Below are positions 33,319-41,395 of a stretch of DNA of 42,469 bases, one piece after another. The notes beneath the pieces were generated by a model, which was not told where the DNA came from, made no database searches, and saw only the letters and a list, made by a program, of their open reading frames with translations. Each line of letters begins with the position of its first letter. Position 1 is the stretch's first letter. The stretch is from an uncultured Porphyromonadaceae bacterium (lineage in GTDB: Bacteria > Bacteroidota > Bacteroidia > Bacteroidales > Muribaculaceae): NCBI GenBank assembly GCA_900550025.1, contig URQP01000006.1, positions 1-42,469 of the forward strand, in the 5' to 3' direction. The translations under genes were made by a program, and so were the position numbers.

Positions 33319-33349
33319 CAAAGCTACGTATTTTTCCGGCAGCTGCAAA
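33319..33349 (-). promoter_or_regulatory. Promoter of the first small barrel gene (32657-33289)
   Basis: On the - strand, TTTG (33346-33349) and TAGCTTTG (33319-33326) are separated by 19 bases, matching the Bacteroidota consensus. The -33 element lies in the T-rich tail of the upstream gene's terminator. Confidence 0.65.
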
Positions 33350-33407
33350 ATAAATCGGCATTTACAGTGGTTTTCATTGCTGAAAGTCTGTAAATGCCGA
33401 TTTATTT
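33348..33407 (-). terminator. Long hairpin terminator between the two barrel genes
   Basis: A perfect 19-base inverted repeat (33348-33366 and 33389-33407) encloses a 22-base loop that can itself pair (tttca/tgaaa). On the - strand it starts 18 bases after the stop of the upstream barrel gene and ends in a T-rich run. It probably terminates that gene or protects its mRNA end. Confidence 0.8.
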
Positions 33408-33424
33408 GTATTTAAAAAATTTCT

Positions 33425-34054
33425 TTAGAACAAGTAAGCTGCTGTTATTGTCCAATATTTGTTCTTACCGTCGATTGCCGGCATATCGTCCACAACTTTC
33501 ACAGTTTCTAATGCCTTTGTCAAGCCTATGCCATAACTTGCCCCGACTTGCAAATGCGAGAACAATTCAAGACCTACGCCTATGTTCCAAGAAATGTCGC
33601 ATTTTTTATTCTTGAAAAATTCGCTTGCGTCCTGTTTGCTTACAAGGAACGCGAATGCGGGACCTGTCGCGATATATGGCTTTACGACTTTGCCCACCGC
33701 AGGAATGTTGATTTTCCATTTCAAGTTTAACGGGATATCGATATAGTCACGTTTTTTCCCGATTTCGTTATATGCGCTTGTTTCTGAGCCGGCAGCACTT
33801 AAATAAGAGTCGGCTGTGCGGTGCACATACATTACTGATGCGTCAAGACCTATACCCAAGACAGGAGCTGTGAATTCAATCATAGCACCACCGGTAAATC
33901 CTGCACGATTGTCGGCTTTGATAATGTCCTCACTGAATTTCATACTGTTGACTGCAACACCGGCCTTCAAACCGAATTTAAATTGAGCTGATGCGGAGGT
34001 CGCGGCAGCAAGGCCAATAATGGCAATTGTGATTACACTTAATACTCTTTTCAT
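33425..34054 (-). CDS. Small outer membrane beta-barrel protein (second of a pair)
   Basis: A 209-residue outer membrane barrel with signal peptide MKRVLSVITIAIIGLAAA to about SASAQ. It contains FKFGLKAGVAVNSMKF, DYIDIPLNLKWKINI and IATGPAFAFLV, and ends in WTITAAYLF. It shares layout, length and several motifs with the neighbouring barrel (DIPxxLxxK, a GP motif before a transmembrane strand, final LF), so the two look like an old tandem duplication. The frame extends 42 codons upstream, but the promoter box at 34079-34086 lies there, so the signal-peptide ATG is preferred. The ligand or role is unknown. Confidence 0.85.
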   Translation of the reverse strand: MKRVLSVITIAIIGLAAATSASAQFKFGLKAGVAVNSMKFSEDIIKADNRAGFTGGAMIEFTAPVLGIGLDASVMYVHRTADSYLSAAGSETSAYNEIGKKRDYIDIPLNLKWKINIPAVGKVVKPYIATGPAFAFLVSKQDASEFFKNKKCDISWNIGVGLELFSHLQVGASYGIGLTKALETVKVVDDMPAIDGKNKYWTITAAYLF

Positions 34055-34078
34055 AATGCTTAAAATTTTGTTCGTGTG

Positions 34079-34109
34079 CAAACTTAGCGTAATTTTATGG
34101 AAATTCAAA
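34079..34109 (-). promoter_or_regulatory. Promoter of the second small barrel gene (33425-34054)
   Basis: On the - strand, TTTG (34106-34109), 19 bases, then TAAGTTTG (34079-34086). The same spacing occurs upstream of the paralogous barrel and of ruvX. The leader is about 20 bases. Confidence 0.68.
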
Positions 34110-34190
34110 TTTTTTGATTGTTTTTCCGTCAAAAACAAGATGCTGTCGGATGAAAAGTGATGAAATCTTTTATGTGTCATAACAAATCCT

Positions 34191-34198
34191 TACCTTTG
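34191..34198 (+). promoter_or_regulatory. -7 promoter box for pyrB-pyrI
   Basis: TACCTTTG matches TAnnTTTG, 23 bases before the pyrB ATG. A T-rich run at 34168-34171 lies where a -33 TTTG would be but is not an exact match. There is no room for a leader peptide attenuator of the E. coli pyrBI type. Confidence 0.55.
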
Positions 34199-34221
34199 TA
34201 TCAATCTTACGTTATAAAAGT

Positions 34222-35148
34222 ATGAAAAACGAAAGTCTTGTTTCCATCTCCGATTTCTCGAAAGAGGAAATTCTGGAATTGCTCGACAATATGCGCTATT
34301 TCGAGGCAAATCCAAATAGAAGGTTGCTTGAAGGAAAAGTCGTTGCAACTTTGTTTTTTGAGCCGTCGACACGTACGCGGCTCAGTTTTGAAACGGCAGT
34401 AAACAGATTAGGCGGCCGTGTGATAGGATTCTCCGATGCAAGCACTACCAGCTCGTCAAAAGGTGAGACATTGAAAGATACCATAAAAATGGTAGGCAAT
34501 TATGTCGACCTGATAATTATGCGCCATTATTTGGAAGGAGCGGCGCGCTATGCATCTGAGGTCTCGCGTGTGCCAGTCATAAATGCAGGAGACGGAGCAA
34601 ACCAGCATCCTTCACAGACGATGCTTGATTTATACTCCATATATAAGACTCAGGGCAAGCTCACGGATTTGACGATAACTATGGTCGGTGACCTGAAATA
34701 CGGACGGACTGTGCATTCTTTGCTTATGGCAATGTATTATTTCAATCCTACGTTCAATTTCGTGGCTTGCGATGAATTGAAGATGCCACAGGAATACAAG
34801 GACTTTTGCGACCAGCACGGAATTAAATATACGGAAACGACAGATTTCTCCGAAGAAGTCATAAATAACAGCGACATAATATATATGACGCGTGTACAGC
34901 GTGAGCGTTTCACCGATTTGATGGAATATGAACGTGTCAAGAATCTTTATACGTTGCATAATTCGATGCTCGACGGAAGTAAGGACAATGTGCGCATACT
35001 GCATCCTCTTCCGCGTGTGAATGAAATTTCACAGGATGTGGATGATAATCCGAAGGCATATTATTTCCAACAGGCACAGAATGGACTGTATGCCCGTCAG
35101 GCCATCATTTGTAAGGTTTTAGGTATAGATATTGATAAGGAGGCATAG
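34222..35148 (+). CDS. pyrB: Aspartate carbamoyltransferase catalytic subunit
   Basis: PyrB condenses carbamoyl phosphate with aspartate, the committed step of pyrimidine synthesis. The 308-residue product has the carbamoyl-phosphate site [15 protein letters not shown] near residue 48, the loop [16 protein letters not shown] (conserved Ser and Lys), the [18 protein letters not shown] motif, the aspartate-site TRVQRERF, and [10 protein letters not shown]. Length matches the E. coli-type catalytic chain. pyrI begins 2 bases after the stop, so the enzyme should be the regulated dodecamer of catalytic and regulatory chains. Confidence 0.97.
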   Translation: MKNESLVSISDFSKEEILELLDNMRYFEANPNRRLLEGKVVATLFFEPSTRTRLSFETAVNRLGGRVIGFSDASTTSSSKGETLKDTIKMVGNYVDLIIMRHYLEGAARYASEVSRVPVINAGDGANQHPSQTMLDLYSIYKTQGKLTDLTITMVGDLKYGRTVHSLLMAMYYFNPTFNFVACDELKMPQEYKDFCDQHGIKYTETTDFSEEVINNSDIIYMTRVQRERFTDLMEYERVKNLYTLHNSMLDGSKDNVRILHPLPRVNEISQDVDDNPKAYYFQQAQNGLYARQAIICKVLGIDIDKEA

Positions 35149-35150
35149 CG

Positions 35151-35615
35151 ATGGATAACAATAAAGAACTTGCGGTAGCTGCTTTGTGTAATGGTACTGT
35201 CATAGATCATATCCCGACTGATTCCCTGTTCAAGGTGGTAAGTCTGCTCGATATTGAGAATATAAGCAGCAGTGTCACGATAGGTTATAATCTTGACAGC
35301 AAAAAACTTGGGAAAAAAGGCATTCTGAAAGTGGCCGATGTCTATTTCCCGGAAGAGAAACTCAACCGCTTGGCGTTGATAGCTCCCAATGTGAATGTCA
35401 ATATCATAAAGGATTATAAGGTTGTAAAAAAATATAAAGTTGCGTTGCCTGATGACATAATGGGTATTGTGAAGTGCAATAATCCTAAGTGCATTACAAA
35501 CAACGAGCCGATGCTGACACATTTCCACGTGGAAGATAAGGACAATGTTACACTTCGCTGCCATTATTGTGAGCGCACAGTCGTAAAAAACGATATAGTT
35601 TCATGTTGTCGATAA
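35151..35615 (+). CDS. pyrI: Aspartate carbamoyltransferase regulatory subunit, altered C-terminus
   Basis: PyrI binds nucleotide effectors and, through a zinc domain, holds the PyrB trimers together. The 154-residue product has the allosteric domain ([35 protein letters not shown]) and the four zinc cysteines Cys109, Cys114, Cys137 and Cys140 (CNNPKC and CHYC). The last five residues (VSCCR) are odd: they are encoded by DNA that, in another frame, belongs to a second copy of a PyrI C-terminus. The gene's own last few codons therefore seem to have been lost at that junction. The zinc site is intact, so the protein is probably functional. Confidence 0.93.
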   Translation: MDNNKELAVAALCNGTVIDHIPTDSLFKVVSLLDIENISSSVTIGYNLDSKKLGKKGILKVADVYFPEEKLNRLALIAPNVNVNIIKDYKVVKKYKVALPDDIMGIVKCNNPKCITNNEPMLTHFHVEDKDNVTLRCHYCERTVVKNDIVSCCR

Positions 35616-35685
35616 GGAACAGGGTATTCTGAAGTGTCACTATTGCGAAAAGGAACAGCAGAAAGATAACATAAAATTGATTTAA
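35599..35685 (+). pseudogene. Remnant 3' end of a second pyrI
   Basis: Reading from 35599 in the +1 frame relative to pyrI gives 28 codons and a TAA stop: [18 protein letters not shown], then EQQKDNIKLI. It aligns without gaps to residues 125-150 of the intact PyrI ([18 protein letters not shown] and on) with 13 of 26 positions identical, including CHYC. A TAG directly precedes it in frame and no start codon is available, so it is not expressed as PyrI. It looks like the tail of a replaced or duplicated pyrI. Confidence 0.8.
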
Positions 35686-35694
35686 TATATTATT

Positions 35695-36264
35695 ATGAAG
35701 CAAGACTGGAAGCCCGGAACGATGATTTATCCGTTGCCTGCCGTACTGGTGGGTTGCGGGACTTGTCCTGATGACTACAATTTGATAACAGTTGCATGGA
35801 CAGGCACGATTTGTACGAATCCGGCTATGTGCTATATATCCGTGCGTCCTGAACGTCATAGCTATGAGCTGATAAAACGGACGATGGAATTTACGTTGAA
35901 TCTTACTACGGAATCTATGGCGAAAGCTGTCGACTGGTGCGGGGTAAGGTCGGGGAAGGACTATCATAAGTTTGTTGAGACAGGTTTGACGCCGGTAACG
36001 GGCAATATGGTTTCAGCTCCTTGTGTGGAGGAATCTCCATTGTCAATAGAATGCCGTGTTAAGGAAATCGTAAAATTAGGTTCACATGATATGTTTGTAG
36101 CCGATGTGCTATGTACGGATGCCGATGAATCCTTGATTAACAAGGAAACCGGAGCTTTCGATTTGGAATCGGCACGGCTTATCGCATATTCGCATGGGCA
36201 TTATTACAAGTTGGGCGAAGAAATTGGAAAGTTCGGCTGGTCAGTTCAGAAAAAACAAAAATAA
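35695..36264 (+). CDS. Flavin reductase family protein
   Basis: A 189-residue protein of the flavin reductase-like, FMN-binding split-barrel family. Features are the N-terminal YPLPAVLVGCGTC, the FMN-binding stretch NLITVAWTGTICTNPAMCYISVRPERHSYELI, FTLNLTTESMAKAVDWCG and the C-terminal AYSHGHYYKLGEEIGKFG. Such proteins reduce or carry flavin, and some act as ferredoxin-like electron carriers; the partner is unknown here. It begins 9 bases after the pyrI remnant and ends 21 bases before glyA, so the three genes may be co-transcribed with pyrBI. Confidence 0.9.
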   Translation: MKQDWKPGTMIYPLPAVLVGCGTCPDDYNLITVAWTGTICTNPAMCYISVRPERHSYELIKRTMEFTLNLTTESMAKAVDWCGVRSGKDYHKFVETGLTPVTGNMVSAPCVEESPLSIECRVKEIVKLGSHDMFVADVLCTDADESLINKETGAFDLESARLIAYSHGHYYKLGEEIGKFGWSVQKKQK

Positions 36265-36285
36265 AAACATTATAAAAGAAAACGT

Positions 36286-37566
36286 ATGAGAAGAGACAAT
36301 GCTATTTTCGACATTATCGAGCGTGAGCATCAGCGTCAGAAAAAAGGTATAGAACTGATTGCTTCCGAGAATTTTGTCAGCGACGAGGTTATGGAAGCGA
36401 TGGGGTCGTGCCTTACGAATAAATATGCGGAAGGCTATCCCGGACACCGTTATTATGGCGGTTGTCAGGTCGTTGACGAAGCTGAGTCGCTTGCGATAGA
36501 GCGTGTGAAGCAACTGTTCGGCGCGGAATATGCCAATGTGCAGCCGCATTCCGGAGCGCAGGCCAATATGGCCGTGTTTATGGCTGTGATGAAACCGGGT
36601 GATAAGTTCTTAGGCTTGAATTTGTCGCATGGCGGGCATTTGAGCCATGGTTCACCGGTTAATTTCTCGGGCCTGATGTTCCACGCGTTGGAATATGGTG
36701 TGAAAGAAGATACTGGCTATGTGGACTATGATATGATGGAAGAGGTGGCTTTGCGTGAGCGTCCGAAATTGATTATCGGCGGGGCAAGCGCTTATTCCCG
36801 CGAATGGGATTATGCACGGATGCGCAAGATTGCCGACGAGATAGGGGCTATCCTTATGATTGACATGGCTCATCCTGCCGGTCTGATTGCCGCCGGATTG
36901 CTTGACAATCCGTTGAAATATGCTCATATCGTTACTTCAACCACCCATAAGACGCTGCGCGGCCCGCGTGGTGGATTGATTCTTATCGGCAAGGATTTCG
37001 ATAATCCTTGGGGCAAGACTACTCCTAAAGGCGTGATTAAGAAAATGTCGGCATTGATTGATTCTGCTGTGTTCCCCGGTGTGCAAGGCGGTCCGCTTGA
37101 GCATGTGATAGCTGCTAAGGCTGTGGCATTCGGCGAGGCATTGCAGCCTGAATATAGGGATTACCAGATGCAAGTGAAGAAGAACGCCAAGGCTATGGCC
37201 GACGCTTTGATAGCTAGAGGTTATAAGATTGTGTCCGGTGGAACTGACAACCATTGCATCCTCGTTGATTTGCGCACACGTTTCCCGGAACTTACCGGCA
37301 AGGTGGCAGAAAAGGCACTTGTTGATGCTGACATAACGGCCAATAAGAATATGGTGCCTTTCGACAGCCGCTCGCCTTTCCAGACTTCTGGAATCCGTCT
37401 TGGAACTCCGGCTATTACAACCCGGGGTGCAAAAGAAGAATTGATGGGCGAGATAGTCGAAATGATAGACACCGTATTGTGCAATCCTGAGAATGAGGCA
37501 GTAATAAAGTCTGTGCGTGAAAAGGTTAATGCCACAATGAAGGATTATCCGATGTTCGCGTATTGA
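36286..37566 (+). CDS. glyA: Serine hydroxymethyltransferase
   Basis: GlyA interconverts serine and glycine with transfer of a one-carbon unit to tetrahydrofolate, using PLP. The 426-residue product shows [20 protein letters not shown] near residue 22, [17 protein letters not shown], the cofactor site [27 protein letters not shown], and the Schiff-base Lys222 in [15 protein letters not shown]. Length and motifs are fully standard. The ATG at 36286 gives the usual N-terminus ([18 protein letters not shown]). It is followed by an intrinsic terminator. Confidence 0.98.
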   Translation: MRRDNAIFDIIEREHQRQKKGIELIASENFVSDEVMEAMGSCLTNKYAEGYPGHRYYGGCQVVDEAESLAIERVKQLFGAEYANVQPHSGAQANMAVFMAVMKPGDKFLGLNLSHGGHLSHGSPVNFSGLMFHALEYGVKEDTGYVDYDMMEEVALRERPKLIIGGASAYSREWDYARMRKIADEIGAILMIDMAHPAGLIAAGLLDNPLKYAHIVTSTTHKTLRGPRGGLILIGKDFDNPWGKTTPKGVIKKMSALIDSAVFPGVQGGPLEHVIAAKAVAFGEALQPEYRDYQMQVKKNAKAMADALIARGYKIVSGGTDNHCILVDLRTRFPELTGKVAEKALVDADITANKNMVPFDSRSPFQTSGIRLGTPAITTRGAKEELMGEIVEMIDTVLCNPENEAVIKSVREKVNATMKDYPMFAY

Positions 37567-37589
37567 TTTAAGTGACATAGATTGATTAT

Positions 37590-37619
37590 AAAAAAGTGCC
37601 CGGTTTGTGGCACTTTTTT
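37590..37619. terminator. Bidirectional terminator between glyA and the DKNYY gene
   Basis: A perfect 11-base inverted repeat (37590-37600 and 37609-37619, aaaaaagtgcc and its complement) with an 8-base loop. It is shared by convergent genes and touches the stop codon of the DKNYY lipoprotein gene. Confidence 0.9.
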
Positions 37620-38586
37620 ATTTTCTTTTCAACGGAGATGACCTTTTTGCAGAGAAATCGAATTCATAATTGCCATTTTTGTCTTTATAGCAGTATTCTT
37701 CTGTCTGTCTGAAAGTTGCAGCGTCTATGCCTTTTAGAATTTCTGCGCCATAATATACGTGGTTTTTATCTTTCAAAAAGCAACCGACAGTTTGTAGTGT
37801 TACGGTATCAATAGTGTCTTTTAGCCGGACATTTCCGTCAAATAGGAATAAGTCGTTGACCACACAAGTCGTGAAATCTAATGCTTTTATGGATTTAATA
37901 TCAACGTTGTGCATGGCAATTTTCCCGAGATAAATAATATCTTTGCCATTCCGTAAATAAAAAGCTGTTCCAGATATGGTTTCGAGAGGGTTTTGAATGC
38001 TGTCTACAGATAAGAGTTTGTATTCTTCTTTTTCAGAATCACAATAAAGAAAATATATCCAGTTTTTATCAATGAACCATTCGTGAAATGCCTTGAATGT
38101 ATTCCTATCAACATCAATCCGTTTTTCATTCAGATATACATAATTTTTGTCGCGTAGCCATAAATGGTCTTGCCCATTTTGGTTGTGGACAAAATACTGC
38201 GCTGTCATTATGTCAATATCACATACAGTCGGACGGCATTCAGATGTGTAATAGTCTGAAACGAATACGTTGTTTTTGTCTTTGGCAAGTCCGGTAGTAT
38301 CTACATAAAATGTTTCAACATCAGCTTCTTTTATAATTTTAGATTTATAATAAGCATGGTTTTTGTCTTTAGCGTAGTTCTGTCCGAGTACGATGAATGA
38401 TTTACTGTCAGCATCATCCAAATAAGTTAATCCTAATTCGAACCAATTGTTGTTCGGTGAATAGTATATTCCTTTAAATGTTTTGTAATATCCATCAGAT
38501 TTTGGATCTATCTGTTTCCCGCAACTAATTATAAACAATGTGCATACAATCGCTAATGCTGATATTTTGAAAACATTTGTTTTCAT
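37618..38586 (-). CDS. DKNYY family lipoprotein
   Basis: A 322-residue lipoprotein. The start at 38586 gives a signal peptide with lipobox LFIISC, so Cys22 is probably lipidated. The body consists of irregular repeats of the DKNYY type, a Lys-Asp/Asn-aromatic motif seen as AKDKNHAYYKSK, AKDKNNVFVSD, LRDKNYVYLNEK and LKDKNHVYYGAE, each followed by a short strand and a DxxTF-like turn (VDRNTFKAF, IDAATFRQT). Such proteins are predicted beta-rich surface or periplasmic proteins without known activity. It is a single gene between two terminators, with a promoter box at 38605-38612. Confidence 0.85.
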   Translation of the reverse strand: MKTNVFKISALAIVCTLFIISCGKQIDPKSDGYYKTFKGIYYSPNNNWFELGLTYLDDADSKSFIVLGQNYAKDKNHAYYKSKIIKEADVETFYVDTTGLAKDKNNVFVSDYYTSECRPTVCDIDIMTAQYFVHNQNGQDHLWLRDKNYVYLNEKRIDVDRNTFKAFHEWFIDKNWIYFLYCDSEKEEYKLLSVDSIQNPLETISGTAFYLRNGKDIIYLGKIAMHNVDIKSIKALDFTTCVVNDLFLFDGNVRLKDTIDTVTLQTVGCFLKDKNHVYYGAEILKGIDAATFRQTEEYCYKDKNGNYEFDFSAKRSSPLKRK

Positions 38587-38604
38587 AGCAATCTTATAGT
38601 TGTC

Positions 38605-38612
38605 CAAAGATA
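38605..38612 (-). promoter_or_regulatory. -7 promoter box for the DKNYY lipoprotein gene
   Basis: The - strand reads TATCTTTG, an exact TAnnTTTG match, 18 bases before the ATG at 38586. It directly abuts the clpB terminator, so a -33 element would fall inside that hairpin; none is clear. Confidence 0.5.
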
Positions 38613-38613
38613 C

Positions 38614-38654
38614 AAAAAGTCCGCATACAGATTATACGTGTATGCGGACTTTTT
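38614..38654. terminator. Intrinsic terminator after clpB
   Basis: A perfect 15-base inverted repeat (38614-38628 and 38640-38654, aaaaagtccgcatac and its complement) with an 11-base loop, 13 bases after the clpB stop on the - strand. Confidence 0.92.
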
Positions 38655-38667
38655 ATGTATTGAGATT

Positions 38668-41259
38668 TTAGTTGCGGAAGATGAACTGGTCGCCTGATGC
38701 GTCGATGGTGATTGAGCGGTCTTTGTCGACATTGCCGGCAAGTATGTCTTTCGACAGGCGGTTGAGAATCTCACGCTGGATTACACGTTTCACAGGTCGC
38801 GCGCCAAATTCAGGGTCATAGCCCTCGTCGGCAAGCAGAACAACAGCTTTGTCGGTAATGTTAAGCTCTATGCCGTTTTTCTCAAGAGTACGTTTGACAG
38901 CATTGATTTGCAATTCTACAATCTGCTGAATCTCTTTCTTGCTGAGCGGAGTGAACATAATTATCTCGTCGATACGGTTCAGGAACTCAGGACGGATATT
39001 CGTTTTAAGCATATCCAATACCTGATTCTTTGTCTTTTCGATTACTTCACTCTTGTTGGTGTCCGTCATCTTCTCAAAATTCTCGCGTATGAGTTGCGAG
39101 CCCATATTCGAGGTCATAATTATAATCGTGTTCTTGAAATTGACTGTGCGTCCTTTATTGTCGGTGAGCCTTCCGTCATCGAGAACTTGCAGCAATATGT
39201 TGAACACATCAGGATGGGCTTTCTCTATCTCGTCGAACAATACTACGGAATACGGTTTCCTGCGTACCGCCTCGGTGAGCTGTCCGCCTTCCTCATATCC
39301 CACATAACCGGGAGGAGGACCGATAAGCCTCGACACAGAAAATTTCTCTTGATACTCGCTCATATCTATACGCGTCATCATATTCTCGTCGTTGAACAGA
39401 TAGTCGGCCAAGGCCTTAGCCAATTCCGTCTTTCCGACACCTGTCGTCCCTAAGAATATGAACGAGCCTATAGGACGGCGTGGGTCGTTGAGCCCGGCGC
39501 GGCTGCGGCGCACGGCATCAGCAATTGCACTGATGGCTTCGTCCTGCCCGACAACACGCTTATGCAATTCCTCTTCGAGGTGCAGCAGTTTCTCTTTCTC
39601 GCTTTTTACCATTTTCGACACAGGTATCCCTGTCCACCGGGAAACCACATCAGCAATGTCTTCAGCGTCGACTTCCTCCTTTATCAGGGATTTGTCGCCC
39701 TGCATCACTTTAAGTTTGTCGTGAAGTTGCGCATTTTCGTCTTCTTTGCCTTTAATCTTGGAATAACGTATTTCAGCGACTTTTGCATAATCGCCGTCGC
39801 GCTCGGCACGGTCTGCCTCGAATTTGAGCTGTTCAATGTCGACCTTATTCTGTTGAATCTTATTGATAAGCTCTTTCTCGGCTTTCCATTTTGCCATATA
39901 GTTTTTTTCTTCTTCACGCAGTTCTGACAAGTCTTTTTCAATTGCCTTGACCTTGTCTGATTCTCCTTCCTCACGCTTTATAGCCTCGCGCTCGATTTCC
40001 AATTGGGAAATTTTACGTATGATTTCGTCCAAAGCCTGCGGTACGGAATCAATTTCTATTCTCAATTTGGAAGCGGCTTCGTCAATCAAGTCGATTGCCT
40101 TATCAGGAAGGAAACGGTCGGTTATGTAGCGTTCTGAAAGCTGCACGGCCGCGATGATGGCTTCATCCATAATCCGTACTTTGTGGTGGTTTTCGTAACG
40201 CTCTTTCAAGCCTCGCAGAATGGCAATACTGCTCATCTCGTCAGGTTCGTTGACCATTACGACTTGGAAACGGCGTTCGAGAGCTTTATCCTTTTCAAAA
40301 TACTTCTGATATTCGTCAAGCGTCGTAGCTCCGATGCTCCGTAAGTCGCCACGTGCCAATGCCGGTTTCAGAATGTTGGCTGCATCCATTGCTCCTTCAC
40401 CTTTGCCGGCTCCGACAAGAGTATGTATCTCATCAATGAACAGGATTATTTCACCGTTGCTTTTTGTAACCTCATTGACTATGGCTTTCAACCTTTCCTC
40501 GAACTCTCCTTTATACTTGGCTCCGGCAACCAATGCTCCCATATCGAGCGAGAAAATCTGTTTTGATTTCAGATTTTCCGGAACATCCCCTCGGACAATT
40601 CTTTGTGCCAAGCCTTCTGCGATTGCTGTTTTACCTACACCCGGCTCTCCAACGAGAATAGGGTTGTTCTTTGTGCGGCGGCTTAATATCTGAAGCACAC
40701 GGCGGATTTCATCGTCACGGCCGATTACCGGATCGAGTTTGCCACTGCGTGCCCGCTCGTTCAGGTTGATGGCATATTTGCTCAACGCGTTATAAGAATC
40801 TTCCGCGCTTTGGTTCGTAGCCTTGTTGCCTTTTCTTAATTCAAGTATGGCCGCTTCAAGTTCTTTTTCTGTAATTCCAGCATCTTTCAGGATGGTTGAT
40901 GCTTGGCTTTGAACGAGAAAAATAGCCATAAACAGACTCTCTATTGTCACATATTCGTCACCGAGTTTTTGTGATTGTGCTATAGCTTGTTGCAGTATGT
41001 CATTCGACTCTCGTGATAAATACGGTTCACCGCCACTGACTTTCGGTTGAGATTCAATCCCTTTTTCTACTTGGGCATTGATTTGGGTTTCGTTTGCGCC
41101 AAGTTTCTGGAATATAAATTTTACAACCGATTCACCTTTGTCGATGACGGCCTTGAGCAGATGCACAGGCTCTATGGATTGTCCGTTATGCTGGCGGACA
41201 ATGTTCACTGCCTGTTGTATCGCTTCTTGGGATTTAATTGTAAAATTATCGAAATTCAT
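38668..41259 (-). CDS. clpB: ATP-dependent disaggregase ClpB
   Basis: ClpB works with DnaK to extract polypeptides from aggregates. The 863-residue product has the N-terminal Clp domain ([18 protein letters not shown]), the first AAA+ module with Walker [11 protein letters not shown] near residue 200 and Walker [10 protein letters not shown], and the coiled-coil middle domain (about 400-530) that separates ClpB from ClpA/ClpC. The second AAA+ module has [10 protein letters not shown] near residue 605 and [14 protein letters not shown]. No ClpP-binding loop is expected or seen. It is divergent from tgt. I find no CIRCE-type heat-shock operator and no clear TAnnTTTG box in the 136-base upstream gap. 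Confidence 0.97.
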   Translation of the reverse strand: MNFDNFTIKSQEAIQQAVNIVRQHNGQSIEPVHLLKAVIDKGESVVKFIFQKLGANETQINAQVEKGIESQPKVSGGEPYLSRESNDILQQAIAQSQKLGDEYVTIESLFMAIFLVQSQASTILKDAGITEKELEAAILELRKGNKATNQSAEDSYNALSKYAINLNERARSGKLDPVIGRDDEIRRVLQILSRRTKNNPILVGEPGVGKTAIAEGLAQRIVRGDVPENLKSKQIFSLDMGALVAGAKYKGEFEERLKAIVNEVTKSNGEIILFIDEIHTLVGAGKGEGAMDAANILKPALARGDLRSIGATTLDEYQKYFEKDKALERRFQVVMVNEPDEMSSIAILRGLKERYENHHKVRIMDEAIIAAVQLSERYITDRFLPDKAIDLIDEAASKLRIEIDSVPQALDEIIRKISQLEIEREAIKREEGESDKVKAIEKDLSELREEEKNYMAKWKAEKELINKIQQNKVDIEQLKFEADRAERDGDYAKVAEIRYSKIKGKEDENAQLHDKLKVMQGDKSLIKEEVDAEDIADVVSRWTGIPVSKMVKSEKEKLLHLEEELHKRVVGQDEAISAIADAVRRSRAGLNDPRRPIGSFIFLGTTGVGKTELAKALADYLFNDENMMTRIDMSEYQEKFSVSRLIGPPPGYVGYEEGGQLTEAVRRKPYSVVLFDEIEKAHPDVFNILLQVLDDGRLTDNKGRTVNFKNTIIIMTSNMGSQLIRENFEKMTDTNKSEVIEKTKNQVLDMLKTNIRPEFLNRIDEIIMFTPLSKKEIQQIVELQINAVKRTLEKNGIELNITDKAVVLLADEGYDPEFGARPVKRVIQREILNRLSKDILAGNVDKDRSITIDASGDQFIFRN

Positions 41260-41342
41260 AGTATTTAAGTATTAATTTGTCCAACAATCTTTTATTGTGT
41301 TTTTCAACACTCTGACTTATAATTATGCAATAACTATGCCAT

Positions 41343-41374
41343 TTTGGTAAAAATGAATACTTGCCTTATCTTTG
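41343..41374 (+). promoter_or_regulatory. Promoter of tgt
   Basis: TTTG at 41343-41346, 20 bases, then TATCTTTG at 41367-41374, matching the -33 and -7 consensus. The tgt ATG is 22 bases past the box. The rest of the clpB-tgt gap (41260-41342) is AT-rich with only a weak small hairpin at 41286-41299. Confidence 0.65.
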
Positions 41375-41395
41375 TATGCTGAATTAAAATGCGAT

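Noticed and set aside
34055..34221. Search for a riboswitch or attenuator in the barrel-pyrB gap.
   Set aside because: Only the two divergent promoters are seen. The pyrB leader of about 15-20 bases is too short for either.
35585..35591. Slippery heptamer A AAA AAC in the pyrI reading frame, possibly a programmed frameshift into the second C-terminus.
   Set aside because: A -1 shift gives the wrong frame; the remnant is in the +1 frame. A TAG at 35596-35598 also closes that frame before the remnant begins.
36937..37578. Open frame of 213 codons antisense to glyA.
   Set aside because: It is a shadow of the highly conserved glyA, with no family resemblance.
41286..41299. Small inverted repeat (acaat...attgt) upstream of clpB as a heat-shock operator.
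   Set aside because: The arms are only 5 bases and do not match CIRCE or another operator I know. The region is AT-rich, so chance is likely.
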